Positions 7,790 to 16,846 of a DNA stretch of 64,000 nt are shown one piece after another (the stretch's first letter is position 1; every line of letters begins with the position of its first letter). The stretch is from an uncultured Bacteroidota bacterium (GTDB lineage Bacteria > Bacteroidota > Bacteroidia > Chitinophagales > Chitinophagaceae), in the NCBI GenBank assembly GCA_946479615.1, contig CAMLGR010000003.1, forward strand, positions 3,927 to 67,926. Direction: 5' to 3'. Below the pieces are notes generated by a model that was not told the origin of the DNA, searched no databases, and saw only the letters and a program-made list of their open reading frames with translations. Made by a program: the position numbers and the translations under genes.

Positions 7790-9010
7790 ATGGCTCTCAT
7801 CAAACCCTTCCAGGCATTACGCCCCCGCCCCGATATCGCGAACAAAGTAGCTTCCAAACCCTATGATGTGCTTAACAGCGCGGAAGCAAAAGAAGAAGCC
7901 AAAGGCGATCCTTTTTCTTTTTTACATATCACCAAAGCGGAAATAGATCTGCCCGATGGTACCGATACCCATAGCCAGGCAGTATATGAAAAAGCCAAAG
8001 ACAATCTCCAGGATTTTATCGACCAAAATATTGTTTTCAAAGAAGAGAAGCCTTGCTACTATATCTACCAGCTTATCATGAATGGGCGTAGCCAGACCGG
8101 GCTGGTATGTGTTTCTTCCGTAGAAGATTATTTCAACGATGTGATCAAAAAACATGAGTTTACCCGTCCCGAAAAAGAAAAGGACCGTATCGATCATATG
8201 AAAACGATCCGCGCACAAACGGGAAATGTTTTCCTGGCTTATAATAATGTACCGGAAGTAGATACGATCATCAGCGACTGGAAGAAAACACATGAACCGG
8301 TCTATGATTTCAAAGCGACTGATGATGTACGCCATACGATATGGGCCGTCGATGCCGATCCTATCGTTGCCTCGATCACCCGCCTGTTCCGTGAAAAAGT
8401 ACCTGCTACTTATATTGCCGATGGGCATCACCGCGCAGCTTCCGCTGCTAAAGTGAGCCAGGCCCTTCCCGGCAGTGAAGCGGCCAAATATTTTCTCACT
8501 ACCATTTTCCCGGCCAGCGAATTGGCTATTATGGATTATAACAGGGTGGTCAGGGACCTGAATGGTCTCGATTCAAAAGAATTTATTTCCGCTCTCCAGG
8601 ACGATTTTATGATCACGCATAGCCCGGAAGCGGTAAGACCCGCCCAATTGCATGAGTTCGGCATGTATTTGGATAAACAGTGGTATATCCTGACATCAAG
8701 AAAAGGCAGCTATACAAACGACCCGATCGGCATCCTGGATGTTACCATCCTTTCCCATAATGTGCTGGATAAATTACTCGATATCAAGGACCAGCGGACC
8801 GATAAACGGATTGATTTTGTGGGTGGGATCAGGGGCCTCAAAGAATTGGAGAAACGGGTGGATAGTGGCGAGATGAAAGTAGCGTTCAGTCTTTACCCGG
8901 TTACGATCAGGCAATTATTCGATATTGCCGACAGCGGCCAGGTAATGCCACCTAAAAGCACCTGGTTCGAGCCAAAATTGAGGGATGGATTATTAACTCA
9001 TGTGATATAA
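7790..9010 (+). CDS. DUF1015 family protein, possible serine-metabolism enzyme
   Basis: A 406-residue cytoplasmic protein that spans the DUF1015 family over its full length (start MALIKPFQALRPRPDIANKV). The most conserved segment is IADGHHRAASAAKV at about residues 206-219. This resembles the DGxHR loop of the ParB/SbnI/SerK fold, which binds nucleotide; free-serine kinases are known in that fold. The family is often encoded with serA and serC in Bacteroidota, and serC is two genes upstream here. A role in serine or phosphoserine metabolism is therefore plausible but is inference. No signal peptide or membrane segment is seen. Confidence 0.85.
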   Translation: MALIKPFQALRPRPDIANKVASKPYDVLNSAEAKEEAKGDPFSFLHITKAEIDLPDGTDTHSQAVYEKAKDNLQDFIDQNIVFKEEKPCYYIYQLIMNGRSQTGLVCVSSVEDYFNDVIKKHEFTRPEKEKDRIDHMKTIRAQTGNVFLAYNNVPEVDTIISDWKKTHEPVYDFKATDDVRHTIWAVDADPIVASITRLFREKVPATYIADGHHRAASAAKVSQALPGSEAAKYFLTTIFPASELAIMDYNRVVRDLNGLDSKEFISALQDDFMITHSPEAVRPAQLHEFGMYLDKQWYILTSRKGSYTNDPIGILDVTILSHNVLDKLLDIKDQRTDKRIDFVGGIRGLKELEKRVDSGEMKVAFSLYPVTIRQLFDIADSGQVMPPKSTWFEPKLRDGLLTHVI

Positions 9011-9021
9011 ATTCAAAAGTA

Positions 9022-9056
9022 AAAATTCAAAATATCAAACTCATATTTTGAATTTT
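9022..9056. terminator. A/T-rich hairpin between DUF1015 and TPR genes
   Basis: AAAATTCAAAATAT pairs perfectly with ATATTTTGAATTTT across seven bases, inside a run of repeated AATTCAAAA words (9010-9067). The same words recur in the 46076-46168 hairpin. Confidence 0.5.
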
Positions 9057-9111
9057 GAATTTTGACTTAACATTATCATTTGACCATTGTGTTTATAGTT
9101 AATTTCATACT

Positions 9112-10125
9112 ATGAAGAAATACGTTCTCTTTTTCGCCGCCGTTTGTATCACCCTGGTATCTTTTGCTCAGGATGATGTAAAGACCCTGCATGAATCGGC
9201 CAAAACATTTATGCGCTCCGGCGATTTTGATAATGCCATTATCATCCTTAACCGCGCTTTACAAAAAGATAATAATAACCTGGAACTTCAAAAGGACCTG
9301 GTGATGAGTTATTACCTGAAAAGAGATTATGTGAAAGCATTGGATGGAGCGAAAGCGTTGATTGATCGCGATGATGCCGATGAGATCACTTTCCAGATTG
9401 CAGGAAACGTATACAAAGCGCTGGAAGAAGTGAAAGATTGCGAAAAGATGTACAAGAAAGCGTTGAAGAAATTTCCCAAAAGTGGTCCCCTGTATAGCGA
9501 ATATGGTGAATTGCTCTGGGCTGCCAAAGATTATTCAGCCATCAATCAATGGGAAAAAGGAATACAGCTCGATCCCGCTTACGGCGGCAATTATTACAAT
9601 GCAGCCCTTTATTATTTTTATACCAAGGATAAGGTCTGGAGTGTGATCTATGGAGAGATCTTTGTCAATATGGAAAGTCTTTCCGAAAGAGGTTCTGCCA
9701 TGAAACAATTGTTATTACAGGCATATAAGGAAAAGTTCTTTTCGCAGGCAGACCTGATGAAGGGGGAAGAAAAGAACAAGAGTGAATTTGCCAAAGCATT
9801 CCTGACCGCTTTCAATAAACAAACTTCATTAGCTTCCAAAGGTATCAATGCCGAAACGCTGACGATGATACGCTCACGTTTTATACTGGATTGGTACCAG
9901 AATAATTCAGGCAAATATCCTTTCCGTCTTTTTGACTACCAGCGCCAGCTATTGCAGGAAGGAATGTTTGAAGCGTATAACCAGTGGCTTTTCGGTTCGG
10001 TCGATAACCTGGCCGCTTACGATAACTGGACAAAAACGCATCCTGATCAATACGAAGCGTTCAATAATTTCCAGCGCAGCCGTGTATTTAAGATGCCGGC
10101 CGGACAGTATTACCAGGCCAATTAA
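9112..10125 (+). CDS. Secreted TPR-repeat protein
   Basis: A 337-residue exported protein with a clean signal peptide (MKKYVLFFAAVCITLVSFAQ). Helical tetratricopeptide repeats cover about residues 25-170, for example SAKTFMRSGDFDNAIIILNR, VYKALEEVKDCEKMYKKALK and YGELLWAAKDYSAINQWEKG. The C-terminal half is helical without a recognised domain. TPRs suggest a periplasmic protein-protein interaction scaffold. No catalytic motif is visible and the partner is unknown. The unit appears monocistronic. Confidence 0.8.
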   Translation: MKKYVLFFAAVCITLVSFAQDDVKTLHESAKTFMRSGDFDNAIIILNRALQKDNNNLELQKDLVMSYYLKRDYVKALDGAKALIDRDDADEITFQIAGNVYKALEEVKDCEKMYKKALKKFPKSGPLYSEYGELLWAAKDYSAINQWEKGIQLDPAYGGNYYNAALYYFYTKDKVWSVIYGEIFVNMESLSERGSAMKQLLLQAYKEKFFSQADLMKGEEKNKSEFAKAFLTAFNKQTSLASKGINAETLTMIRSRFILDWYQNNSGKYPFRLFDYQRQLLQEGMFEAYNQWLFGSVDNLAAYDNWTKTHPDQYEAFNNFQRSRVFKMPAGQYYQAN

Positions 10126-10318
10126 TGCCGGTTTTGATAGTGGCCGGTTTACCAGCCAGCAGCCATCATTATTATTCCTGATTTTCCCCTTATTACCAGG
10201 GAAAATAATCGAACTGTGGGCGTTGACTGTCTGCCACCGGGCCGGATATTGCCGGCTGACCAGTTTTCCTCTTTTTTCCCTAATTTGTCTCTATTAAATC
10301 ATACTCAACGATTGATAT

Positions 10319-12100
10319 ATGACTGAACCGCGCAGACTATTCGATTGTATCGGGCAGCAGATTGAAAGAGGTGGTCTTCCTGATATGCTGGCCGCCAAAG
10401 AAAGAGGCCAGTGGAAAAAATACAGCAGCACGGCAGTAAAAGAACTGGTCGATACGCTGAGCGCCGGTTTACTGAATCTTGGTGTCAGTCCCAATGATAT
10501 GTCTATCGAAGGCCGTGACAAGATCGCGATCATGTGCAAGAACCGGCCGGAATGGGTGATACTCGACCTGGCCGTGCAACAGATAGGCGCTGTGCTGGTA
10601 CCGGTATATCCTACGATCGGCGTGAATGATCTTGAATTTATTTTTACTGATTCCCGTGTTAAATATTGTTTTGTCAACGATGAAGAATCGTTCCTGAAGG
10701 TATTAAGTATAAAGAACCGCGTTGAACACCTGGAAGAGATTTATACGTTCGAGCATGTTCCCAATGCAAAGCATTGGAAAGAAGTACTTGATCTTTCTAC
10801 AGCAGAAGCGAAGGACCGCATCAAACCTATTGCTGACCGTATTGGTTACAAGGACCTGGCTACACTGATCTATACATCGGGCACTACAGGCACTCCCAAA
10901 GGGGTGATGTTATCGCATGAGAATATTTTATCGAATGTACTGGCCTGTATTCCCTGCCTGCCCAGGTTTCAGAATATGAGAGCGTTGAGCTTTTTGCCGC
11001 TCAATCACATCTTCGAAAGAATGATCAGTTATTTTTATTTGTTTACCGGCGCTGCTATTTATTATGCCGAAAGCCTGGATACGATCGGCGATAATTTAAA
11101 AGAAGTAAGGCCCGATATGTTCACAACGGTGCCGCGGCTATTGGAAAAAGTGTACGACCGTATCATGCAAAAGGGAAGTGAGCTGACCGGTATTAAAAAG
11201 AAATTATTTTTCTGGGCGCATGATCTTGCTGCCAAATACGAGATCAATACCCACCAGGGTATGTGGTATAAGTTCCAGTTATCGATGGCCAATAAGATCA
11301 TCTTCAGCAAATGGAGAGAAGGATTGGGAAATAATATAAAGGTGATCGTATCGGGCGGCGCTGCCTGCCAGGTACGTCTTATCAGGATATTTACCGCCGC
11401 GAAGATACCAGTACTCGAAGGATATGGACTTACGGAAACTTCACCTGTTATCAGCGTGAACCGCTACGAAGTAGCCAATAGAAAATTCGGTTCCGTAGGT
11501 CCGCTGATAGACGGGGTAGATGTAAAGATTGCAGAAGACGGGGAGATCCTTTGCAAAGGGCCCAATATCATGATGGGGTATTATAAACGTCCCGATCTTA
11601 CTGCCGAAGTAATTCATGACGACTGGTTCAGTACCGGTGATATCGGAACAATGGTTGAAAATAAATTTTTAAAGATCACCGACCGGAAAAAAGAATTATT
11701 TAAAACAAGCGGCGGCAAGTATGTGGCGCCATTACCTATCGAAAATAAATTAAAGGAATCCATGCTGATCGAACAGGTCATCGTACTGGGTTCTGAAAGA
11801 AAATTTGTAGGGGCCCTGATCGTTCCTTCCTTCCCGAACCTGAAAGACTGGTGCAGGCAGCATAATATTCCCTATACTACTCCCGGGGAAATACTGAAAG
11901 ATCCGAAAGTGATCGAAATGTATCGTGAGCTCGTTGAAAAATTCAACAAGGATTTCAACCATGTAGAGCAGGTGAAGCGATTTGAATTACTTCCCGACGA
12001 ATGGAGCATCGATACCGGTGAAATGACCCCCAAGCTATCCCTGAAACGAAAAGTGATCATGGAGAAGTACAGGGATGCGATTGAGAGGATATACAGTTGA
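10319..12100 (+). CDS. Long-chain acyl-CoA synthetase (AMP-binding)
   Basis: Activates fatty acids to acyl-CoA through an acyl-AMP. This 593-residue protein carries the full ANL-superfamily set. The P-loop is LIYTSGTTGTPKGVMLSH at about residue 183. The substrate/AMP motif is GYGLTETSPV, and STGDIGTM follows with the conserved Asp. The hinge region is ITDRKKELFKTSGGKYVAPL, whose C-terminal domain carries the adenylation lysine. Length and the insertion pattern match FAA1/FadD15-like bacterial enzymes rather than short-chain synthetases. It is a peripheral cytoplasmic enzyme. The gene converges on the uronate operon, with a perfect 29-bp hairpin between them. Confidence 0.92.
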   Translation: MTEPRRLFDCIGQQIERGGLPDMLAAKERGQWKKYSSTAVKELVDTLSAGLLNLGVSPNDMSIEGRDKIAIMCKNRPEWVILDLAVQQIGAVLVPVYPTIGVNDLEFIFTDSRVKYCFVNDEESFLKVLSIKNRVEHLEEIYTFEHVPNAKHWKEVLDLSTAEAKDRIKPIADRIGYKDLATLIYTSGTTGTPKGVMLSHENILSNVLACIPCLPRFQNMRALSFLPLNHIFERMISYFYLFTGAAIYYAESLDTIGDNLKEVRPDMFTTVPRLLEKVYDRIMQKGSELTGIKKKLFFWAHDLAAKYEINTHQGMWYKFQLSMANKIIFSKWREGLGNNIKVIVSGGAACQVRLIRIFTAAKIPVLEGYGLTETSPVISVNRYEVANRKFGSVGPLIDGVDVKIAEDGEILCKGPNIMMGYYKRPDLTAEVIHDDWFSTGDIGTMVENKFLKITDRKKELFKTSGGKYVAPLPIENKLKESMLIEQVIVLGSERKFVGALIVPSFPNLKDWCRQHNIPYTTPGEILKDPKVIEMYRELVEKFNKDFNHVEQVKRFELLPDEWSIDTGEMTPKLSLKRKVIMEKYRDAIERIYS

Positions 12101-12110
12101 AATAAAGAAT

Positions 12111-12186
12111 AAGGAATAATAAATAAGAAATGAGAAAGTGACAGTACCAAATACGCTACTTTCTCATTTCTTATTTATTATTCCTT
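12111..12186. terminator. Perfect 29-bp hairpin, bidirectional terminator
   Basis: Arms 12111-12139 and 12158-12186 are perfectly complementary (starting AAGGAATAATAAATAAG and ending CTTATTTATTATTCCTT) with an 18-base loop. The arms are A-rich on one side and T-rich on the other, so they can terminate transcription from both convergent neighbours. The inner words match the hairpin at 44523-44618. Confidence 0.7.
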
Positions 12187-12194
12187 GTTTCTTA

Positions 12195-13502
12195 TTATTC
12201 CACTCGCTTCATCGTTGGCACCAGCAAATGCATCACCAGCCATCCAAGCAGGTAGGCGCCACCGCAGATCAGGAACATGATAAAATATCCTTTTTCAATT
12301 TGTCCGATCGATTCATAGTGGACAAACATTCTTTTTTGTACAAGGAAGGTCAGCAGGAAACCGCCCAGTCCACCAAATAATCCGCCGATGCCTGTTACAG
12401 AGGCTGTCGTGTTTTTCGGGAACATATCACTTACCGTGGTAAAGATATTGGCGCTCCAGGCCTGGTGAGCCGACATTGCCAACCCGATGGTTAATATGGC
12501 GAACCACATATTGATTGTGCCCAGGTATTGGGCAAAGACAATAGGCAGTACACAAATTGCATAGATCAGCATACTTGTTTTACGCGCTTTGAATACCGGC
12601 CAGTTTCTATTGATCAACCGCATAGGAAGATATCCACCCAATACACTACCAAAACTGGAAATGATAAACGGAATAGCAGAAGGCCAGATCAGTTCAAGCG
12701 TAGTGAGATGATATTGTTTGCGAAGGAAGTCCGGCAGCCAGAATATATAGAACCACCATACAGGATCTGTAAAGAATTTACCCAATGCAAAGGCCCATGT
12801 CTGGCGATATGTAAGCAACTGCGCCCATGATAATTTAGGTCCTTCCTCCTCCAGTGGTTTTTCATCGAGATCACTGTTAATATATTGGAGTTCGGCTTCG
12901 CCCAATCTTTTTTGTTTGCGCGGCACTTCATAGTAAATAAACCAAAGGACCAGCCAGATAAAACCGATAGCACCTGTTAATATAAATGCCAGTTTCCAGC
13001 CGTATCTTTCTGCGATCTGTGGTACAGTAAACGGAACGATGATCGCCCCGATATTGGAGCCGGAATTGAATATGCCCGTAGCCAATGCTCTTTCCTTTTT
13101 AGGGAACCATTCTGCAATGGATTTGATGGCCGCAGGAAAATTTCCTGATTCAGCAACACCTAAAGTAGCTCGTGCCGTGATCAATCCCCAGGCGCCGGTA
13201 GCGAAAGCATGGCAGACAGCAGCCAAACTCCATAGAGCTGTAGCGAGTGCATACCCGATCCTGGTACCCAGTTTATCGATCACGCGCCCGGCAACCAGGA
13301 AACCAAAGGAATAAGCCAGTTTGAATGCCATTTCCATATCAGCATAATGGGCTGCTTCCTGTGCAGGGTCCCATCCAAACGAAGAGGCAAAATAAGGTTT
13401 CAGAAAACTAATTACCGTACGATCGAGGTAATTGATCGTGGTGGCCATAAATACCAATGCACAAATTGTCCACCTGTATTTACCAATCGTTTGTTGCGTC
13501 AT
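12195..13502 (-). CDS. MFS hexuronate transporter (ExuT type, ACS family)
   Basis: Proton symporter of the anion:cation symporter (ACS) branch of the major facilitator superfamily, about 12 helices in 435 residues. The family start TINYLDRTVISFLKPYF and the loop motif GRVIDKLGTRIGYA are clear, and GVAESGNFPAAIKSIAEWFP is the hallmark ACS helix-4 segment seen in ExuT and related uronate carriers. It is the last gene of the uronate catabolic cluster, two bases after the KDPG aldolase. The likely substrate is galacturonate/glucuronate, though KDG or another acid sugar is possible. It sits in the inner membrane and takes up monomers produced in the periplasm. Confidence 0.92.
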   Translation of the reverse strand: MTQQTIGKYRWTICALVFMATTINYLDRTVISFLKPYFASSFGWDPAQEAAHYADMEMAFKLAYSFGFLVAGRVIDKLGTRIGYALATALWSLAAVCHAFATGAWGLITARATLGVAESGNFPAAIKSIAEWFPKKERALATGIFNSGSNIGAIIVPFTVPQIAERYGWKLAFILTGAIGFIWLVLWFIYYEVPRKQKRLGEAELQYINSDLDEKPLEEEGPKLSWAQLLTYRQTWAFALGKFFTDPVWWFYIFWLPDFLRKQYHLTTLELIWPSAIPFIISSFGSVLGGYLPMRLINRNWPVFKARKTSMLIYAICVLPIVFAQYLGTINMWFAILTIGLAMSAHQAWSANIFTTVSDMFPKNTTASVTGIGGLFGGLGGFLLTFLVQKRMFVHYESIGQIEKGYFIMFLICGGAYLLGWLVMHLLVPTMKRVE

Positions 13503-13504
13503 GT

Positions 13505-14167
13505 TTATTTTTTTATGGCATGAATGATCTCCAGTACTTCCCTGGTCAATTTTTCAATGGTTGCATACTCTTTTTGTTCCATCAGCTTTTTACTGATCAG
13601 TTTACTTCCCATACCAACTGCACATACACCTGCTTTGAACCAACCATCGATGTTTTCTTTTGTCGTATCTACTCCGCCGGTTGGCATGAATAACAGTTTC
13701 GGGAAAATATCTTTGATACCACTTAAGAATTCAGGTCCGAGCATATTACCCGGGAAGAGTTTAATGAATTTAATACCGGCATTTTCTGCAGCAATGATCT
13801 CCGACGGTGTCATACAACCGGGTGCATAAAAAATATCTTTACCGGTTGCATAACTAGCCACTTCAGGAACGAAGCCCGGGCTAACCAGGAAGTCGGCGCC
13901 TGCAGCCACATAATCTTTTGCCTGCTGCAGGTTCTTGATCGTGCCTACACCCAGGAGCAGTTCCTGCATTTCACTATTGCGAACTTCTACCATTTTTTTA
14001 AAGTTGTTCAATGCCGCATCACCGCGATTGGTATATTCCACGGCTTTGATACCCGCTTTATAGATCGCTCTTAGCACTTCCACACTCACCGTTTCATCTG
14101 CATTGAAATAAAGCGGCAAAATTCCCTGTTGAACAATGGCATCGGTTGCCTGTGCGCTTGTAATCAT
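13505..14167 (-). CDS. kdgA: KDPG/KHG aldolase
   Basis: Splits 2-keto-3-deoxy-6-phosphogluconate into pyruvate and glyceraldehyde-3-phosphate, the last step of uronate breakdown. This 220-residue class-I aldolase has VEYTNRG carrying the conserved Glu, GVGTIKN, SPGFVPEV, the AxxN-type segment AAENAGIKFIKLFPG with the Schiff-base lysine near residue 136, and PTGGVDTTKENIDGWF at the phosphate site. Its start is three bases after the stop of the YhcH gene and its stop is two bases before the transporter, so translation is probably coupled. Eda-type bifunctional 4-hydroxy-2-oxoglutarate activity is possible. Confidence 0.94.
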   Translation of the reverse strand: MITSAQATDAIVQQGILPLYFNADETVSVEVLRAIYKAGIKAVEYTNRGDAALNNFKKMVEVRNSEMQELLLGVGTIKNLQQAKDYVAAGADFLVSPGFVPEVASYATGKDIFYAPGCMTPSEIIAAENAGIKFIKLFPGNMLGPEFLSGIKDIFPKLLFMPTGGVDTTKENIDGWFKAGVCAVGMGSKLISKKLMEQKEYATIEKLTREVLEIIHAIKK

Positions 14168-14170
14168 ATT

Positions 14171-14623
14171 TTATAGTTTTACCTTGATCACTAATTTTTT
14201 AATTTCCGCATCGCCGATCATTGGCGCATGCACATCACCCGGAAAGAAGATCGCGAATTGCCCATCGGTCAATGAGAAAAACATATCAGGTGCATCATTA
14301 TAAAACAATACATCCTTTTCTTCATTGTAGTCGCCTTTTTCCTGGCTGCATTTTTCGCGGGGTTTCCAGCCGATCTGTTCTTTTCCATGGATGCAAAGCT
14401 GAATATCGACATATTTATTATGACATTCGAATTTGGCTGTCGATTCTGCGGCTGTCATTCCTTTTTTATTGGAGATGATGGCTTTCAACTGATCGCCATC
14501 GATCTCATACTTTCCTACTTCTATAATCGCCAGGTCTGTTTTATTGATATAGTCAAATGCTTTGGCAAATAAAGGATGCACCCCGAAGTATTTAGATGCG
14601 TTTTGTATAGTATCGATAATCAT
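14171..14623 (-). CDS. YhcH/YjgK/YiaL family cupin protein
   Basis: A 150-residue beta-sandwich protein of the DUF386 family. I start it at the ATG 14623, preceded by GGGAGC; the open frame further upstream is non-conserved. Recognisable segments are ATAESTAKFECHNKYVDIQ, GKEQIGWKPREKC and FAIFFPGDVHAPMIGD, with His/Glu residues suited to metal binding. Members occur in sialic-acid, uronate and pectin operons and are proposed sugar isomerases, mutarotases or sugar-acid lactone enzymes; no activity is fixed here. It lies between kdgK and the aldolase, consistent with a role on a uronate or keto-deoxy sugar acid. Confidence 0.88.
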   Translation of the reverse strand: MIIDTIQNASKYFGVHPLFAKAFDYINKTDLAIIEVGKYEIDGDQLKAIISNKKGMTAAESTAKFECHNKYVDIQLCIHGKEQIGWKPREKCSQEKGDYNEEKDVLFYNDAPDMFFSLTDGQFAIFFPGDVHAPMIGDAEIKKLVIKVKL

Positions 14624-14733
14624 AAGCTCCCTTGAATTAATTATACAGCAACCTTTTTTACTAAATGCAAAAGTGAACACCGCCTATCAGCCCGTTCTTC
14701 CTTTTACATTTTACATTCTAAATTTTACATTCC

Positions 14734-15759
14734 CTATCTCTGCACCCGTCCGCTGCCGTCACCTTTTACCAGTTCTTTCACTTCATTGAGCGTGGCATGG
14801 TTAAGATCGCCCGGAATCGTATGTTTCAATGCAGAAGCAGCGACACCAAATTCGGCCGCATCATTCATCGGCATTCCTGTTACAAGACCATAGATGAATC
14901 CGCTGGCAAAGCTGTCTCCGCTTCCTACACGGTCAACGATGCGTACTTCGTATTTTTTGGTATGATAGAAATCAGTACCGTCATACACCAGCGCACTCCA
15001 GCCGTTATCGCTGGCGCTATGGCTTTCACGTAATGAAGAAGCGATGTATTTGAACCCGAATTTTGCTTTCATTTGTTTGAAAACGTCTTTGAAACCATCC
15101 AGGTTCAGTTCACCTTTGGTAACATCGGTATCTTTCGCCTTGAACCCTAATGTCGTATCTGCATCTTCTTCATTACCGATACACACATCTACATACTGGC
15201 AAAGTTTTGTCATGACTTCTCTTGCCTTTTCCTTGCTCCATAATTTTTTACGATAGTTAAGGTCGATGCTGGTCGTGATGCCTTTTGCCTTTGCCGCTTT
15301 TAATGCAGCTTCCGTCAATGCAGCCGCTTTATCGCTCAGTGCCGGTGTAATACCGGTAGTATGAAACCATTCGGCACCTTCGAATATTTTATCGAAATCG
15401 AATTCTTTAATATCCACATCAGCGATAGACGCACCAGCGCGGTCATACACTACCTGGGAAGCTCTCATGGAAGCGCCCGTTTCCAGGAAATAAATACCTA
15501 AGCGATCGCCGCCTCTTACAATAAATTGTGTATCCACACCATAACGACGCAGGTGATTGATAGCCGACTGACCGATAGGATTGCCAGGCACTTTGGTAAC
15601 AAAGGTTCCATTCAATCCATAATTACATAATGCGGCAGCCACATTCGCTTCTCCACCACCATAGGTTACATCGAAACTATCAGACTGCACGAAGCGTTTG
15701 AAATCAGGAGTTGATAAACGTAACATAATCTCCCCAAGCGTAACTACTTTCTTTGACAT
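14734..15759 (-). CDS. kdgK: 2-keto-3-deoxygluconate kinase (PfkB family)
   Basis: Phosphorylates KDG to KDPG. The 341-residue ribokinase-like protein begins MSKKVVTLGEIMLRLSTPDF. It has the family glycine motif GGGEANVAAALCNYG at about residues 34-48. Its C-terminal PfkB signature is DRVGSGDSFASGFIYGLVTG, with the catalytic Asp in GSGDSF. The IYFLETGASMRAS region fits 2-keto-3-deoxy sugar-acid kinases. It is 25 bp after kduI and upstream of the aldolase, so it supplies the next substrate. Both the UxaCBA and Kdu branches feed it. Confidence 0.93.
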   Translation of the reverse strand: MSKKVVTLGEIMLRLSTPDFKRFVQSDSFDVTYGGGEANVAAALCNYGLNGTFVTKVPGNPIGQSAINHLRRYGVDTQFIVRGGDRLGIYFLETGASMRASQVVYDRAGASIADVDIKEFDFDKIFEGAEWFHTTGITPALSDKAAALTEAALKAAKAKGITTSIDLNYRKKLWSKEKAREVMTKLCQYVDVCIGNEEDADTTLGFKAKDTDVTKGELNLDGFKDVFKQMKAKFGFKYIASSLRESHSASDNGWSALVYDGTDFYHTKKYEVRIVDRVGSGDSFASGFIYGLVTGMPMNDAAEFGVAASALKHTIPGDLNHATLNEVKELVKGDGSGRVQR

Positions 15760-15784
15760 TGTTATTGGTTTAGTTTTCTATTAA

Positions 15785-16615
15785 TTATTTTAATTCGGGT
15801 ACCGGCGCCGCGTCCATATCGCTATAGACTAAATTTTCCCCGGCCATACCCCATATGAAACCATAATTGCTGGTGCCGCATCCGAAATGCGTACTCCACG
15901 GAGCCGAGATGACCGCTTCATGATTAGCCATGACAATGTGCCTGGTTTCCTGCGGTTCACCCATGAAATGAAACAAACGATGCTGTTCACCCAGATCGAA
16001 ATAGAAATACACTTCCATCCTGCGCGTGTGCGTATGCGGCGGAACAGAATTCCATACACTACCTTCTGCCAGCACTGTTAATCCCATTACGAGCTGACAG
16101 CTTCTTATTCCATCGAGGTGAATGTATTTGTATACCGTTCTTTTATTAGCTGTTTCAACGGCTCCAAGCTGAACCGGTGCTGCCTGCTCTTTGGTAAATT
16201 TTTGAGCAGGATATGTTTGATGCGCCGGCGCTGATAATAAATACAATACCGCCGGATCGGTTTTGGAAGCCGAAGAGAAACTTACTTTCTGTGTGCCTTT
16301 ACCAAGGTAAACACATTCCATTTTGTTTATTTCAAATTCTTTTCCATCGGCAGTTACTTTTCCCGGGCCGCCTACATTGATCACGCCGATCTCTCTTCTC
16401 TCGAGGAAATAATCAGCTTTCAATTCACTATGCGTTGGCAGCTCTATGGATTTATTCACTGGTTTAACGCCGCCGATGATGACCCGGTCGTAATGAGAAT
16501 ATACTAATTGTATAGTATCATCCTGCATCAGGTTCTGTACCAGGAAATTTTCCCGAAGCTCATCCGTACTCATCTGCCTGGTTTCTTTCTGACTATTTGC
16601 AAATCGTATGTTCAT
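15785..16615 (-). CDS. kduI: 5-keto-4-deoxyuronate isomerase
   Basis: Isomerises 5-keto-4-deoxyuronate (DKI), from unsaturated uronate released by pectate lyases and GH105, to 2,5-diketo-3-deoxygluconate. The 276-residue cupin contains the family start MNIRFANSQKETRQMSTDEL, SVWNSVPPHTHTRRMEVYFY with the HxH...E zinc ligands, and a C-terminal His in APWSTHFGCGTSNYGFIWGM. It stands after a 231-bp gap from kduD, so it may have its own promoter while remaining in the same direction as the pectin operon. KduD, encoded just upstream, performs the next step. Confidence 0.95.
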   Translation of the reverse strand: MNIRFANSQKETRQMSTDELRENFLVQNLMQDDTIQLVYSHYDRVIIGGVKPVNKSIELPTHSELKADYFLERREIGVINVGGPGKVTADGKEFEINKMECVYLGKGTQKVSFSSASKTDPAVLYLLSAPAHQTYPAQKFTKEQAAPVQLGAVETANKRTVYKYIHLDGIRSCQLVMGLTVLAEGSVWNSVPPHTHTRRMEVYFYFDLGEQHRLFHFMGEPQETRHIVMANHEAVISAPWSTHFGCGTSNYGFIWGMAGENLVYSDMDAAPVPELK

Positions 16616-16638
16616 ATGCTACATTTTCTACGTACCAC

Positions 16639-16655
16639 TCGTCCCGATGGGACGA
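16639..16655. promoter_or_regulatory. Short palindrome upstream of kduI
   Basis: TCGTCCCGATGGGACGA has 7-bp arms around GAT, 24 bp before the kduI ATG. It resembles the GTCCCTATGGGAC cores of the 4218-4940 repeats and could be a repeat relic, a leader hairpin or a protein site. The rest of the 231-bp kduD-kduI gap shows no gene. Confidence 0.35.
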
Positions 16656-16846
16656 AGAGTATTTTATTTAGCTATTCTATCCGGTTTCTATCTATAAAAG
16701 TACTCTATTGAATGTTTTAATCTCTTGTTATTATCCCCCAATAAAATATCCTTAGCGGATAAAAAAATCCTTGCCAGCATGAATGTCACTTTCATTGAGC
16801 ATTGAATAGTATACTCATTGCTATAGCTGTCCATTAACTCACGATC

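Noticed and set aside
14681..14733. Repeated TTTTACATT words as a terminator between kdgK and the YhcH gene
   Set aside because: They are direct repeats without complementary arms, so no hairpin is supported.
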